A stretch of DNA of 17,999 nucleotides from Megasphaera hominis (GTDB taxonomy: Bacteria > Bacillota > Negativicutes > Veillonellales > Megasphaeraceae): assembly GCF_014269395.1 (NCBI RefSeq), contig NZ_JACOGK010000046.1, forward strand, positions 1-17,999, written 5' to 3'. Made by a program: the position numbers and the translations under genes. The notes beneath the pieces were generated by a model. It was not told the DNA's origin. It saw nothing but the letters and a program-made list of their open reading frames with translations, and ran no database searches. Below, one piece after another: positions 5,882 through 15,348 of the stretch (positions are counted from its first letter, which is position 1; every line of letters begins with the position of its first letter).

Positions 5882-7407
5882 GGGTGGGCCTCACGCATGA
5901 TGGCATCTAGCTTGTCCAGGTCCAAGTGGGCGGCGACGATGCGGGCCAGGCGGTCGTAGTGCCGTTCTTTTTCGTCGTCATAGCGCAGGTCTGCCCCTAA
6001 GGGCGGCAGGCCCTTGTGCTGGCGCAAGGCGTTGAGCAGGTCCCGGCGGAACTGGTCGTTGTCGAAGAGGCCGTGGACGTACGTGCCAAAGGCCTGGCCA
6101 TCCTTGCGGGCCGTACCGGCCTTGAGAGCACAGGGCCGGCCGGAACGGCTGGTGACGGTGAGCTGGGATAATTCCCGATCAGCGACGGTCGTTTGGCCCA
6201 TGTGGATTTCGTAGCCTTTCAGGGACGGTCCCGTAAGGGTTGCTTCCAAGAAGGGCAGCGCCTGCCACTGGGCTGTGACCTGATAGGTCGCCTTTGCCGC
6301 GGCAAAGGTCGTTTCCACCGGCAAAAGGCCTAAGCCTTCGATAGCGTCGCAATCCGTTTCCGTGTGTAAAGGATCGTAAATTGCCGTGCCCAGCATTTGG
6401 TAGCCGCCGCAAATGCCGATGAGGGGCGTGCCGTTCCGATAGCGTTCTTTTATGGCGGCAGCCACGCCGCTCTGGCGGAGCCATTGCAGGTCGCCCGTCG
6501 TATTCTTGCTGCCCGGCAGGATGATCAGGTCCGGCTGGCCCAGGCTGCCGGCATCGCTTACATAATAAAGGCTTACATCCTTCTCTTCTGCTAAGCTGTC
6601 GAAATCAGTGAAGTTGGAGATTTTGGGCAAGCGGATGACGGCGATTTGCAGGTCACCAGCTGCAGGCAGGCTTTGCTTGTCTTCTAAGGAGACTGAGTCT
6701 TCTTCGTCAATGCCTAAGTCTTCAATATAGGGAATGACGCCCAGGACGGGCTTACCCGTCTTTTGTTCCAGGAAGGCTACTGCCGGGTCGAAGAGGCTGA
6801 TGTCGCCGCGGAAGCGGTTGACAATAAGGCCCCGGACGAGGTCCCGTTCGTCCGGTTCTAAGAGCTCCAGCGTGCCTACGAGGGCGGCTAAGGAACCACC
6901 CCGGTCGACATCGGCGACGAGGAGGACCGGCGCCTGGGCGTACTTGGCGACGCGCATGTTGACGATATCATGATCGTGTAGGTTTACTTCAGCCGGACTG
7001 CCGGCACCTTCGATGACGATTGTATCATAGTTTTCTTCGAGTTTAGCCAAGGCTGCCTTAACGGCGTCAAAGGCCTTGAGGGCATAGCCTGTATGGTAGT
7101 CCCGGGCGGACATGTTGCCTAAGGGACGGCCATCGATGATGACCTGGGAGCAGCTGTTCCCCGTCGGTTTGAGGAGGACGGGGTTCATTTCTACGGACGG
7201 CTCTAAGCCCGCTGCTTCGGCCTGCGCCACTTGGGCCCGGCCCATTTCCAGGCCTTCTTTGGTGACATAGGAATTGAGGGCCATGTTTTGCGCCTTAAAC
7301 GGGACGACGCGCTGGCCTCTGCGATAAAAAATCCGGCACAAGGCCGTAGCGAGGACGCTCTTGCCTACGTGGGAGCTCGTGCCTTGAAGCATAATATATC
7401 TTGCCAA
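5878..7407 (-). CDS. cbiP: CbiP/CobQ, cobyric acid synthase
   Basis: This glutamine-dependent amidotransferase amidates four carboxylates of adenosylcobyrinic acid a,c-diamide to give cobyric acid, in the cytoplasm. Seen: an N-terminal ATPase domain of the dethiobiotin-synthetase type with P-loop GTSSHVGKS, KAQNMALNSYVT and a VIEGAGSPAEVNL motif. A C-terminal class I glutaminase domain follows with nucleophile cysteine in GICGGYQMLG, YEIHMGQT, and histidine in TYVHGLFDN. The start is placed at a TTG (7405-7407), giving 509 residues beginning MARYIMLQGTSSHVGKS as in the family. The ribosome binding site AAAGGTGG (7416-7423) is eight bases upstream. The GTG at 7417-7419 lies inside that site and is rejected. 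It is the first gene of the cobalamin operon. Confidence 0.94.
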   Translation of the reverse strand: MARYIMLQGTSSHVGKSVLATALCRIFYRRGQRVVPFKAQNMALNSYVTKEGLEMGRAQVAQAEAAGLEPSVEMNPVLLKPTGNSCSQVIIDGRPLGNMSARDYHTGYALKAFDAVKAALAKLEENYDTIVIEGAGSPAEVNLHDHDIVNMRVAKYAQAPVLLVADVDRGGSLAALVGTLELLEPDERDLVRGLIVNRFRGDISLFDPAVAFLEQKTGKPVLGVIPYIEDLGIDEEDSVSLEDKQSLPAAGDLQIAVIRLPKISNFTDFDSLAEEKDVSLYYVSDAGSLGQPDLIILPGSKNTTGDLQWLRQSGVAAAIKERYRNGTPLIGICGGYQMLGTAIYDPLHTETDCDAIEGLGLLPVETTFAAAKATYQVTAQWQALPFLEATLTGPSLKGYEIHMGQTTVADRELSQLTVTSRSGRPCALKAGTARKDGQAFGTYVHGLFDNDQFRRDLLNALRQHKGLPPLGADLRYDDEKERHYDRLARIVAAHLDLDKLDAIMREAHP

Positions 7408-7441
7408 TGGTTGCACCACCTTTGTTGATTACAATATAACT

Positions 7442-7471
7442 ATTATAGACAGAGGGCGTCTGTTACGTCAA
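7442..7471 (-). promoter_or_regulatory. Promoter of the cbiP-cbiB-pduX-cobD operon
   Basis: On the minus strand TTGACG (7466-7471) and TATAAT (7442-7447) are separated by 18 bases, a near-consensus vegetative promoter. Transcription would start near 7435, leaving a leader of only about 28 nt before the cbiP TTG. That leaves no room for a cobalamin riboswitch, and none is seen. Confidence 0.8.
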
Positions 7472-7484
7472 CGAATGAGACCGT

Positions 7485-7516
7485 AAAAAACAGGATGCCG
7501 TGACGACGACACCCTG
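7485..7516 (-). terminator. Intrinsic terminator ending the polysaccharide locus
   Basis: On the minus strand CAGGGTG (7510-7516) pairs with CATCCTG (7491-7497), with one G-U pair, and is followed by six T (7485-7490). It sits 26 nt after the GtrB-like gene and just upstream of the cbiP promoter, separating the two operons. Confidence 0.8.
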
Positions 7517-7541
7517 AGAATTTGATAGCACTATAAGGTTT

Positions 7542-8474
7542 TCATTTCTGCTCGCGGACGATATAGATTTGCCGTTTCTTCGTTTCCAAATAGATTTTTG
7601 ATAAATAAAGCCCGATAATGCCGAGGCTGAGCATCATAATGCCGCCTAAGAAGGTAATGATGCAGACTAGGGACGACCAGCCGGCGACGTTATTGCCCCA
7701 AATGCAGGAACGGATGAAAATGAAGGCTAAAGCCAGGAAGGATAGGACGCACATGATGATGCCCAGGACTGACGCTGCATAAAGGGGGACGACTGTATAG
7801 GCTAAGATACCTTCAATGGAATAACGGAAGAGGTTCCAAAAGGACCATTTCGTCTCACCGGCACTGCGTTCAATATTGTCATAGGAAAGCCAGACTGTAT
7901 GGAAACCTACCCAGCTGAAGATACCTTTGGAAAAGCGGTTGTATTCCCGGTCGGCCACGACGGCGTCTACCATCTGCCGGGACATCATGCGGAAATCCCT
8001 GGCGCCATCGACGATGTTCGTCTTGGAGATGGCGTTGATGAATTTATAAAAGAGTTTGGCAAAGAAAGAACGCAAGACCGGCTCACCTGTACGCGTATCC
8101 CTGCGCGTAGCGATGCAGTCGATCTCCTCCCCTTCTGTATGGAGCATACGCCACATCTTAGGCAAGAGGGACGGCGGGTCCTGGAGGTCTACGTCCATGG
8201 TGGCTACATAATCGCCCTTGGCCATGGAAAGGCCAGCATAGAGGCCTGCTTCCTTGCCGAAATTGCGGGAAAAGGAAATGTAGTGCACCCTTTCATCCTT
8301 TGCATGCAACTGGCGCAAAATGGACAGGGTCTTGTCGCGGCTGCCATCGTCGATGAAGCAGAATTCAAGGTCCGCATCAATCTGCTTTTCGTACTTCAGT
8401 ATTTCGTTGTAGAAGATTTCAATGGTCGCCTCTTCGTTGTAGCACGGGACGACGAGGGATAGTAATTGTGACAT
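7542..8474 (-). CDS. GtrB-like polyprenyl-phosphate glycosyltransferase
   Basis: A 310-residue family-2 glycosyltransferase of the GtrB/DPM1 type. Such enzymes move a sugar, commonly glucose, from a nucleotide donor to undecaprenyl phosphate on the cytoplasmic face of the membrane. Seen: N-terminal VVPCYNEEATIEIF, the FIDDGSRDKT nucleotide-binding motif, and the acidic metal-binding motif MDVDLQDPP (about residues 97-105). Two hydrophobic segments at about 230-255 and 265-290 form the usual C-terminal membrane anchor. The C-terminus is basic. It is the last gene of the locus, 29 nt after the flippase, so it may provide a lipid-linked sugar for side-chain modification of the polysaccharide. 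The partner GtrA-type flippase and a GtrC-type transferase are not seen nearby. The sugar cannot be read from the sequence. The ribosome binding site is weak. Confidence 0.88.
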   Translation of the reverse strand: MSQLLSLVVPCYNEEATIEIFYNEILKYEKQIDADLEFCFIDDGSRDKTLSILRQLHAKDERVHYISFSRNFGKEAGLYAGLSMAKGDYVATMDVDLQDPPSLLPKMWRMLHTEGEEIDCIATRRDTRTGEPVLRSFFAKLFYKFINAISKTNIVDGARDFRMMSRQMVDAVVADREYNRFSKGIFSWVGFHTVWLSYDNIERSAGETKWSFWNLFRYSIEGILAYTVVPLYAASVLGIIMCVLSFLALAFIFIRSCIWGNNVAGWSSLVCIITFLGGIMMLSLGIIGLYLSKIYLETKKRQIYIVREQK

Positions 8475-8503
8475 AGACAGGTTCCAACCTTTATAAGTAT
8501 ACT

Positions 8504-9940
8504 TTAAATATGTAATTTACTCCTCGCTTTATTAAGTACAGCATAAATCAGATTATCTTTTAAGGCAAGTAGTCCTATAAAATATACGATTCCGCCAACC
8601 GAAGAGATTATAATTGTATAAAAGAATGTAGGCCTTGCATATTGGCCTATGGCATATACCATGATGAACATAATTATTCCAACTAGCCAATACATACGTG
8701 AAATAGAAAGAATACGCTTCAGATGAAGGTCATGTCGCACCATGTAAAACTGAACAATGGTTACCAACCATTCTGTCAACAGTGTCGCCAGTGCCACACC
8801 CACAGCTTGATAACGGGGAATCATATATAGGTTCATGCAAAGATTAAAAATAGCCCCCATGGTGACGGACAAGGTCAATTCATTCTGCCTGTTCGTAGGA
8901 ATTAAGTATTGAATGCCCGTCACATTGCTAAGGCCAATGGCAATGATAATGCCGCTAATGACCTGTAAGACCGTCGTCACCGGTTCATAGCCTGGGCCAA
9001 AAAACCAAGGGACAAAGCTCGGTGCTACGGCCATGAGGCCTAAGCACATGGGAATCGTAAGAAACCACGTAAAGCGATAGGACCGCATCATATAGCGCTC
9101 TACGTCTTCCTTTAAGCCATGGGCATAGGCATAGGAAATACGCGGCAACATGACCGTCCCCAAAGACGTGGCAATAGTGAGAAGTAGCTTAACGATCTTG
9201 TCAGCCTGTTCATAATAGGCATTTTCTGCGTAGGAACCGGCTAATACGCCAAGCAGTGTCTTATCCATAACGATATAAATCTGAATGGCAATCTGAGGCA
9301 AAAAGAGCTGTAAAATAACGCTAAAGTTACGAAAAGGCTTCCATTCTTTCACAGGTACCTTGTGCACATATTGGGGCACATAGAACCAAATCAAGACGCC
9401 GGAAATGATATTCATAGCCCCCATGAGAGCCGTATAGGCTAAGAGATCTGCTGGTTCATGAATGAGGACGAAAATGAGGACGACGTTGGCAATACGCACG
9501 AGAAAGTTACGGAATACGATTTTGCCAAACTCTTCCAGGCCTTGAAAGAACCAGGAAATATCGAATAAGACAGCTACAATGTTGAGAGCTTGGAGCCAAT
9601 AGATCGTATGGGATACGTGCCACGACGAAACGAGGAAATAGTACACGACCATACTGGCACCGACAAGTACGAATCGCAAGACATTCACTTCAAAGAAGAT
9701 ACGGCTCAATACGTAGTCGTCATCTTGATGGTAGGCAATTTCCCGCTGGGCATAATTGGCAACGCCCAGATTGGCCACTAAGACAAAGTACGTGACAATA
9801 GAAAAGGTAAAGCTGTACTCACCTATGCCATCAGGTCCAAGGACACGGGATAAGTAAGGGATCGTAATAAAAGGAGTGATCAACGTAAGAATTTGATAAC
9901 TCAAATTATAGATGTAGTTTTTAGTAATACTTTTAGACAT
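8504..9940 (-). CDS. wzx: Wzx-type oligosaccharide flippase
   Basis: A 478-residue polytopic membrane protein of the polysaccharide transport (PST/MATE-like) superfamily, expected to flip the undecaprenyl-diphosphate-linked repeat unit across the inner membrane. Seen: about 12-14 hydrophobic segments over the full length. The N-terminus NYIYNLSYQILTLITPFITI is followed by PYLSRVLGPDGIGEYSF, the standard opening of Wzx/RfbX proteins. The ATG is preceded by CAGGAG about nine bases upstream. It lies after the rml genes and before the GtrB-like gene. Base composition is somewhat lower in GC than in the rml genes, as is common for flippases. Substrate specificity is unknown. Confidence 0.92.
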   Translation of the reverse strand: MSKSITKNYIYNLSYQILTLITPFITIPYLSRVLGPDGIGEYSFTFSIVTYFVLVANLGVANYAQREIAYHQDDDYVLSRIFFEVNVLRFVLVGASMVVYYFLVSSWHVSHTIYWLQALNIVAVLFDISWFFQGLEEFGKIVFRNFLVRIANVVLIFVLIHEPADLLAYTALMGAMNIISGVLIWFYVPQYVHKVPVKEWKPFRNFSVILQLFLPQIAIQIYIVMDKTLLGVLAGSYAENAYYEQADKIVKLLLTIATSLGTVMLPRISYAYAHGLKEDVERYMMRSYRFTWFLTIPMCLGLMAVAPSFVPWFFGPGYEPVTTVLQVISGIIIAIGLSNVTGIQYLIPTNRQNELTLSVTMGAIFNLCMNLYMIPRYQAVGVALATLLTEWLVTIVQFYMVRHDLHLKRILSISRMYWLVGIIMFIMVYAIGQYARPTFFYTIIISSVGGIVYFIGLLALKDNLIYAVLNKARSKLHI

Positions 9941-9984
9941 TACGTATACTCCTGCGTCCGGAATTTTACCTTAATTATGATTTA

Positions 9985-10596
9985 TTACTCAAAGGCAAAG
10001 GTTTCCTTCAACCCCAGCCACTGCTGATCTTTATCACTAAGGTTCAAGGGCGTGCCATCAGACAAGGAATAGCCGGCTGCACTGGCAGAGCCGGAATAAG
10101 CTCCCGTAACCTGTGGCCAGACGATGCCGATTTCCGGATCGTTCCAGGCCATGCCGCCTTCGTCGTTGGGATGCCAAAAGTCATTGACCTTGTAGCAAAA
10201 TTCAGCTTCATCGCTGAGGACGAGGAAGCCATGGGCAAAGCCTTCAGGAATGAGAAATTGCTTTTTATTTTCTTCGGTCAGCTCAATGCCATACCACTTA
10301 CCATAAGTTTCAGAACAGCGCCGCAAATCTACGGCCACGTCGAAGACGCTGCCGCGTACGGCGCGGACGAGCTTGCACTGAGGATAGTGTTTTTGGAAAT
10401 GGAGGCCACGCAGTACGCCCTTCGTGGATTTGCTCTGATTGTCCTGAACGAAATTGATGTGAAAACCGGCTTCTTCCATGTCTTTTTGGTTGTACGTTTC
10501 CATGAAATAACCGCGGGCATCGCCGTGGACGGCCGGTTCAATGACGCACAGGCCTTCGATGCCACCTACGTTTTTCGTTACTTTGATCTGTCCCAT
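9985..10596 (-). CDS. rmlC: RmlC, dTDP-4-dehydrorhamnose 3,5-epimerase
   Basis: The third step of dTDP-L-rhamnose synthesis: it epimerises C3 and C5 of dTDP-4-keto-6-deoxyglucose. Seen: a cupin-fold protein with HGDARGYFMETYNQ near residues 24-37, the active-site LRGLHFQKH histidine segment, and EGFAHGFLVLSDEAEFCYKV with the second conserved histidine and tyrosine. The start is placed at the ATG 10594-10596 (203 residues, MGQIKVTKN...). It has an AAGAGG ribosome binding site eight bases upstream and begins four bases after rmlD ends. A longer in-frame extension of 19 residues would overlap rmlD and is not like the family. Confidence 0.95.
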   Translation of the reverse strand: MGQIKVTKNVGGIEGLCVIEPAVHGDARGYFMETYNQKDMEEAGFHINFVQDNQSKSTKGVLRGLHFQKHYPQCKLVRAVRGSVFDVAVDLRRCSETYGKWYGIELTEENKKQFLIPEGFAHGFLVLSDEAEFCYKVNDFWHPNDEGGMAWNDPEIGIVWPQVTGAYSGSASAAGYSLSDGTPLNLSDKDQQWLGLKETFAFE

Positions 10597-10600
10597 TGTA

Positions 10601-11524
10601 TTAGCCTCTTTTCTCTGTTTCTTGTTCCCAGGCAATATAGCGTTGCAACGCATCCTGCCACGCCGGCAATGGCCGAAAGCCCATTATTTCAAGTTTGCTC
10701 GTATCTAAACGCGAATTAAAGGGCCGCGCAGCCTTGGCAGCACCGTATTCGGCGGTCGTCACGGGAATGACTTTGACATCACAGCCGGCTTGGCGGAAGA
10801 TTTCACAGGCGAAATCGTACCAGGAAAGGTAGCCGCCACTGTTAGTGACGTGGTAGTAGCCATACTTGTCTGATGATATCATGTCTGCTAAGGTGATTGC
10901 CGCATCAGGCGTATAGGTAGGCGTACCGATTTGATCAGCTACGACGCGCAGCGTGTCGTGTGTTTTGCCCAGATTGAGCATGGTCTTGACGAAATTCTTC
11001 CCATTGGGGCCAAAGACCCAGGCAATGCGGACGATGAAGAAGCGCTGCAGCGTTGTGGCCACGACTTTTTCACTGGCTAGCTTGGAAGCGCCGTAGACAT
11101 TGAGAGGTGCAAAGTCCTGGCAATCAGCCGGCCAGGGTTCCGTCCCTTGGCCGTTAAAGACGTAGTCCGTGCTGATATGGACCATGACGGCATCTATATC
11201 CCGGCAGGCTTCGGCTATGTATTGCGTGCCTAAGACATTGACAACCCAGACCTCATCCTTGTTTTCTGCTTCCTCTGCCGCATCGACAGCCGTCCAGGCA
11301 GCGCAATGGATGACTGCCTCTGGTTTTACATCCGTAAGGACGGCGTGGACACGGTCTCTAGCGGTAATATCGAGCTGTACATAAGGTACCTTTTCTAGTG
11401 GGCCTGGCAGGCCGCTATAGATTTCTTTCGTGCCGCTTATGGTAACGTCGTGGCCGCGGCGCACGAGTTCTAAGGCTGTGTCATAACCAAGCTGGCCGTT
11501 GACACCGGTAACGAATACTCTCAT
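10601..11524 (-). CDS. rmlD: RmlD, dTDP-4-dehydrorhamnose reductase
   Basis: The final step of dTDP-L-rhamnose synthesis: NAD(P)H-dependent reduction of the C4 keto group. Seen: an SDR-fold protein of 307 residues with the nucleotide-binding glycine motif VTGVNGQLGYD at the N-terminus, HISTDYVFNGQG, and catalytic YGASKLASEK (Tyr and Lys). The ATG at 11522-11524 overlaps the rmlB stop codon as ATGA. An upstream in-frame extension of 22 residues inside rmlB is rejected because the glycine motif should lie at the N-terminus. Neighbours are the other three rml genes in the order A-B-D-C. Confidence 0.95.
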   Translation of the reverse strand: MRVFVTGVNGQLGYDTALELVRRGHDVTISGTKEIYSGLPGPLEKVPYVQLDITARDRVHAVLTDVKPEAVIHCAAWTAVDAAEEAENKDEVWVVNVLGTQYIAEACRDIDAVMVHISTDYVFNGQGTEPWPADCQDFAPLNVYGASKLASEKVVATTLQRFFIVRIAWVFGPNGKNFVKTMLNLGKTHDTLRVVADQIGTPTYTPDAAITLADMISSDKYGYYHVTNSGGYLSWYDFACEIFRQAGCDVKVIPVTTAEYGAAKAARPFNSRLDTSKLEIMGFRPLPAWQDALQRYIAWEQETEKRG

Positions 11525-12543
11525 GACCTGCCTCCGTACATATTTTGATAATATTGCTGGTATTCGCCAGAAATGATATCCTGCCACCACGCTTCATGGG
11601 TCAGATACCATTGGATCGTCTTCTTGAGACCTGTGGTGAAGGTCGTTTCCGGGAGCCAGCCTAATTCGTCGTGAATCTTCGTCGGATCGATGGCGTAGCG
11701 GCGGTCGTGGCCTTTGCGGTCCGTCACATGAGTAATAAGGCTTTCCGGTTTATGAAGCTCCTGGCAAATGAGCTTTACAATGTCGATATTGCGCATTTCG
11801 TTGTGACCGCCGACGTTGTAGACTTCCCCAGTTCTCCCCTTCCGGACGATGAGGTCTATAGCTTTGCAATGGTCTTCTACATATAGCCAATCCCGCACGT
11901 TTAAGCCATCGCCGTAGACGGGCAAGGGCTGGTCGTGGAGGGCGTTGATAATCATGAGGGGAATGAGCTTTTCCGGGAAATGGTAAGGCCCGTAGTTGTT
12001 GGAGCAGCGGGAAATAGTAACGGGCAAGCCGTACGTCCGGTGATAGGCCAGGACCAGGAGATCTGCGCCAGCTTTGGAGCTGCTGTAAGGGCTCGACGTA
12101 TGGAGGGGCGTCGTTTCCGTAAAAAAGAGGTCCGGCCGGTCTAAGGGCAGATCGCCGTAGACTTCATCTGTCGATACCTGATGGTAGCGGACGATGCCAT
12201 ATTTACGGCAGGCATCCATGAGAACCGACGTGCCGATGATGTTCGTCTGCAGGAAGATTTCCGGATTTTCAATAGACCGGTCTACGTGGCTTTCGGCAGC
12301 GAAATTGATGACGATATCAGGCCGTTCTTTTTCAAAGAGATTGTATATTCCTTCTCTATCGCAAATATCTAAGCGGACAAAGGTAAGATTATCCTGATCC
12401 AGAACATCGGCCAAGGTCGAGAGATTGCCGGCGTAGGTCAGCTTATCGACACAAAGGATCTGATCTTCTCGGTGCTGCTGCAGCATATAGTGGACGAAAT
12501 TGCCGCCAATGAAGCCGGCACCACCAGTTACGAGTATTTTCAT
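11521..12543 (-). CDS. rmlB: RmlB, dTDP-glucose 4,6-dehydratase
   Basis: Converts dTDP-D-glucose to dTDP-4-keto-6-deoxy-D-glucose with a bound NAD+. Seen: 340 residues, N-terminal [13 protein letters not shown], the [12 protein letters not shown] segment, the catalytic STDEVYGDL (Thr-Asp-Glu) and [12 protein letters not shown] (Tyr-x3-Lys), plus [16 protein letters not shown], all typical of RmlB. The start ATG (12541-12543) overlaps the rmlA stop codon as ATGA, and its own stop overlaps the rmlD start. Translational coupling along the whole rmlA-B-D block is therefore likely. Confidence 0.97.
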   Translation of the reverse strand: MKILVTGGAGFIGGNFVHYMLQQHREDQILCVDKLTYAGNLSTLADVLDQDNLTFVRLDICDREGIYNLFEKERPDIVINFAAESHVDRSIENPEIFLQTNIIGTSVLMDACRKYGIVRYHQVSTDEVYGDLPLDRPDLFFTETTPLHTSSPYSSSKAGADLLVLAYHRTYGLPVTISRCSNNYGPYHFPEKLIPLMIINALHDQPLPVYGDGLNVRDWLYVEDHCKAIDLIVRKGRTGEVYNVGGHNEMRNIDIVKLICQELHKPESLITHVTDRKGHDRRYAIDPTKIHDELGWLPETTFTTGLKKTIQWYLTHEAWWQDIISGEYQQYYQNMYGGRS

Positions 12544-13433
12544 ATGTCTTCCTCCCTAAATAGAACCTTGCCATCGACAACCTTTTGCAGGTATTGGCCG
12601 TACGGTGATTTCCCATAGGCCCGGGCACTGACTGCCAACGATTCCCGATCGATCCAGCCGTTTTGGAAGGCAATTTCTTCAGGCATGGAAATGTGGATCC
12701 CTGAGCGCGTTTCAATGGCCCGCACATATTCTGAGGCAGCAAAGAGGGAGTCCATAGTCCCCGTATCGAGCCAGGCGTAGCCCCGGCCTAAGGTGACGAC
12801 GTGGAGGTTGCCCTGTTCCAGATAGATTTTATTCAGATCCGTAATTTCCAGTTCACCTCTGGCCGAGGGCTTCACTTGTTTAGCGTATTCGCAGACGTGA
12901 TGGTCATAAAAGTAGAGGCCTGTCACGGCGTAATTAGACTTCGGCTGTTGCGGTTTTTCTTCGATGGAAATGGCCTTGCCTGCTTTATCGAATTCGATGA
13001 CGCCAAAGCGTTCCGGATCTTCTACGTAATAGCCAAAGACTGTAGCCCCTCCTTCCATAGAGGCTGCAGCCTTTAAATGGCGCGTCAAACCGGCCCCGTA
13101 GAAGATGTTGTCACCTAAGATCATGGCACAGGAATCATAACCGATGAAATCTTCCCCTAAGATAAAGGCCTGAGCTAAACCATCAGGCGAAGGCTGCACT
13201 TTATAAGACAGTCTAATTCCATAATGAGAGCCATCGCCTAAGAGACGTTCGAAATTAGGCAGATCACTAGGCGTAGAAATGATGAGAATATCCTGAATCC
13301 CTGCCAGCATGAGCGTCGACAAAGGATAGAAAATCATGGGCTTGTCGTATACAGGCAGTAACTGCTTCGATGTAACCCGTGTCAGCGGATATAAGCGTGT
13401 GCCGCTGCCGCCAGCTAAGATGATACCTTTCAT
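12540..13433 (-). CDS. rmlA: RmlA, glucose-1-phosphate thymidylyltransferase
   Basis: Makes dTDP-glucose from dTTP and glucose 1-phosphate, the committed step of the rhamnose pathway. Seen: 297 residues beginning [18 protein letters not shown] (nucleotide-binding loop), [15 protein letters not shown], the metal-binding ILGDNIFYG and the [21 protein letters not shown] block, all hallmarks of the short RmlA form. The ATG has AAGGAG about seven bases upstream. It is the first of four tightly packed rml genes. Composition rises sharply in GC compared with the two glycosyltransferase genes just upstream. Confidence 0.97.
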   Translation of the reverse strand: MKGIILAGGSGTRLYPLTRVTSKQLLPVYDKPMIFYPLSTLMLAGIQDILIISTPSDLPNFERLLGDGSHYGIRLSYKVQPSPDGLAQAFILGEDFIGYDSCAMILGDNIFYGAGLTRHLKAAASMEGGATVFGYYVEDPERFGVIEFDKAGKAISIEEKPQQPKSNYAVTGLYFYDHHVCEYAKQVKPSARGELEITDLNKIYLEQGNLHVVTLGRGYAWLDTGTMDSLFAASEYVRAIETRSGIHISMPEEIAFQNGWIDRESLAVSARAYGKSPYGQYLQKVVDGKVLFREEDI

Positions 13434-13490
13434 TATTAACTCCTTTTAATTAACTATAATGCACTCACTTCATAATTATAACTTTATTTC

Positions 13491-14453
13491 TTAAAATCTT
13501 ATTGTCGATGCCATCAAATCCTTTGCTAATTCCTTTGTTGCAATTAAAGGAGACTGATAGCATTTATAAAATACAAAAGACATTTTCACTATTCCAAAAA
13601 AGCAGTTGCTTTTAATATAACTTGCACGTAAATGAAAAAAATCTAAATATTTCTTTATATCAATAGAAGCATGCGCAATCCTTTTTGGATATCTAGATAT
13701 AACTTCAGAAAGGATAGCTTCTCTTTTTTCAATCCCATCTACATGTATTTTTAATTTTTTTCTTACGTTCGTCCATAATATTACTTTTTCTTTAATAGTT
13801 TTTGGAACACCCCCTACCACGTTATTTTCTTGTCTATATTTCATCATACAGTAATTTACAGGGACCACTTTATCAAATAGTATAGCGATAAGTCCTAACC
13901 ATTCATCATGAAATGCTATTGTACTAAAAGGCTTTGCTTCATCATATAGTTCTTTCTTAAATGCGCATGCGCTTCCTTGCACAACATTTTTTACGCCAAG
14001 AATGTTAAAGTTATTTGCAAGGAAATCCTCATAATTAAAACGTAAGATTTTCCAAAAGGAAGGGTATAATGGATGTAAGTTCCCGTCTACCAGGCAAGCA
14101 TCATGAAAAGCCATAATGACTTCTTCATCATTGTCGAATATATTCGCCACTTTTTCTATTTTTTCAGGAAGCCAAACATCATCCTGATCGCTTAAAAACA
14201 CTATATCTCCATGACAAAGTCCAATGGCTTTTTCGAAGTTCTTTCTAAATCCGAGATTGATTTCATTCCGTATAATGGTCGATTTAATAGTTGATACAGA
14301 AAGTAAATTCTGGGCTATTTCTACAGTATTATCACTTGAACAATCGTCACAAATTATTATTTCATCCGGCTTACGTGTTTGATAAATAATACTTTCCAGT
14401 TGTTCCTTTATATGCTTACTACCATTATACGTACACATAGCTACTGAAATCAT
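13491..14453 (-). CDS. Family-2 glycosyltransferase, probable rhamnosyltransferase
   Basis: A 320-residue cytoplasmic or membrane-associated glycosyltransferase, expected to add one sugar to the lipid-linked repeat unit. Seen: N-terminal SVAMCTYNGSKHIKEQL, the IICDDCSSDNT nucleotide-binding motif, and VFLSDQDDVWLPEKI (about residues 80-94). The DQDDVW form of the DxD motif is typical of GT2 enzymes annotated as rhamnosyltransferases. The start is the ATG at 14451-14453 with GGGAGGA seven bases upstream; an earlier TTG overlaps that site and is rejected. The gene is much richer in AT than rmlA or the DUF4422 gene, which suggests a different origin. The dTDP-rhamnose donor is inferred from the adjoining rml genes only. 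Confidence 0.85.
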   Translation of the reverse strand: MISVAMCTYNGSKHIKEQLESIIYQTRKPDEIIICDDCSSDNTVEIAQNLLSVSTIKSTIIRNEINLGFRKNFEKAIGLCHGDIVFLSDQDDVWLPEKIEKVANIFDNDEEVIMAFHDACLVDGNLHPLYPSFWKILRFNYEDFLANNFNILGVKNVVQGSACAFKKELYDEAKPFSTIAFHDEWLGLIAILFDKVVPVNYCMMKYRQENNVVGGVPKTIKEKVILWTNVRKKLKIHVDGIEKREAILSEVISRYPKRIAHASIDIKKYLDFFHLRASYIKSNCFFGIVKMSFVFYKCYQSPLIATKELAKDLMASTIRF

Positions 14454-14514
14454 AATATATTCCTCCCGCAAAAAATGATATTTTCTTTATTTTATCTCTA
14501 TTCGTGTATTTCAT

Positions 14515-15348
14515 TCAGCAATCTGGATATTTGCCAAACTTTTTTCTATAATAATCTCTAAAGCCCTGATATATATACAATATTTTTTTTAGCTTATCAG
14601 GTTCACCCAAAATGATTTTTGTAAACCATTTCAACATTGCTTTGTATTCTAAATATCTTCGTTCGGGATATTTATGACAAACATATAATTTGTTTCTAAA
14701 AATATAATATTGTCGGATGTATCCTTCGTTCAGAGTATTAAAGTGAAATCCTAGGATATTCTTATGAAGAGGATGCCCTAAGGCGTGTATCAAAATATTT
14801 CTTTTATATTTTAACAAGCGATAGCCTGCTTTATTACAGCGATAACAAAATTCGTGATCCACTTCGTCGATGAATAGATTTTCATCAAAACCACCGCAAC
14901 ATATTGCTGTTTTAATACGTATAATATTTCCAGATGTAATACATTTTTCAACTGGCTCTAAGAGTATGGTTTTATTTTCATCATTACTTCCAGATGCAGG
15001 GCATATTCCATATACATCATCACCAAGTTTCGTTAAGCACTGTATATACTCTGGAAATTTCCCGTCAGCAAACCGCGAATCCTGATCCATAGTAAGTAAC
15101 CAATCATATTGTCCTTCTGCCATTCGTAAAGCTTCATTTAAAGAATAAGAAATCCCTTTATTTTCTTTATGAGGGATATATATTATATTGGAATGTGGAA
15201 TAATCTTACTTAGGAGATTTTCGTTTGTATGTTCAGAATTATCAATGATATATAGTTTTTGTATATATGGTGCGTAAGATGAAATATTTTTATAAACAGA
15301 TTCATCCGGATTGTATAGAATCACAACACCAGCAATAGATAATGACAT
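14515..15348 (-). CDS. Family-2 glycosyltransferase, rhamnosyltransferase type
   Basis: A 277-residue GT2 enzyme. Seen: N-terminal IAGVVILYNPDESVYKNI, YIIDNSEHTNENL and WLLTMDQDSRFADG (DxD-type metal site at about residue 97). Then comes CCGGFDENLFIDEVDHEFCYR, the acceptor-side acidic motif. This set matches the WbbL/RfbF group of rhamnosyltransferases, and the neighbouring dTDP-rhamnose genes support that. The ATG has a modest GAGAGG site six bases upstream. It is strongly AT-rich like the next gene downstream. Linkage and acceptor are unknown. Confidence 0.85.
   Translation of the reverse strand: MSLSIAGVVILYNPDESVYKNISSYAPYIQKLYIIDNSEHTNENLLSKIIPHSNIIYIPHKENKGISYSLNEALRMAEGQYDWLLTMDQDSRFADGKFPEYIQCLTKLGDDVYGICPASGSNDENKTILLEPVEKCITSGNIIRIKTAICCGGFDENLFIDEVDHEFCYRCNKAGYRLLKYKRNILIHALGHPLHKNILGFHFNTLNEGYIRQYYIFRNKLYVCHKYPERRYLEYKAMLKWFTKIILGEPDKLKKILYIYQGFRDYYRKKFGKYPDC

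Noticed and set aside
7424..7541. Cobalamin riboswitch before cbiP
   Set aside because: The space holds a terminator and a promoter and leaves a leader of only about 28 nt.
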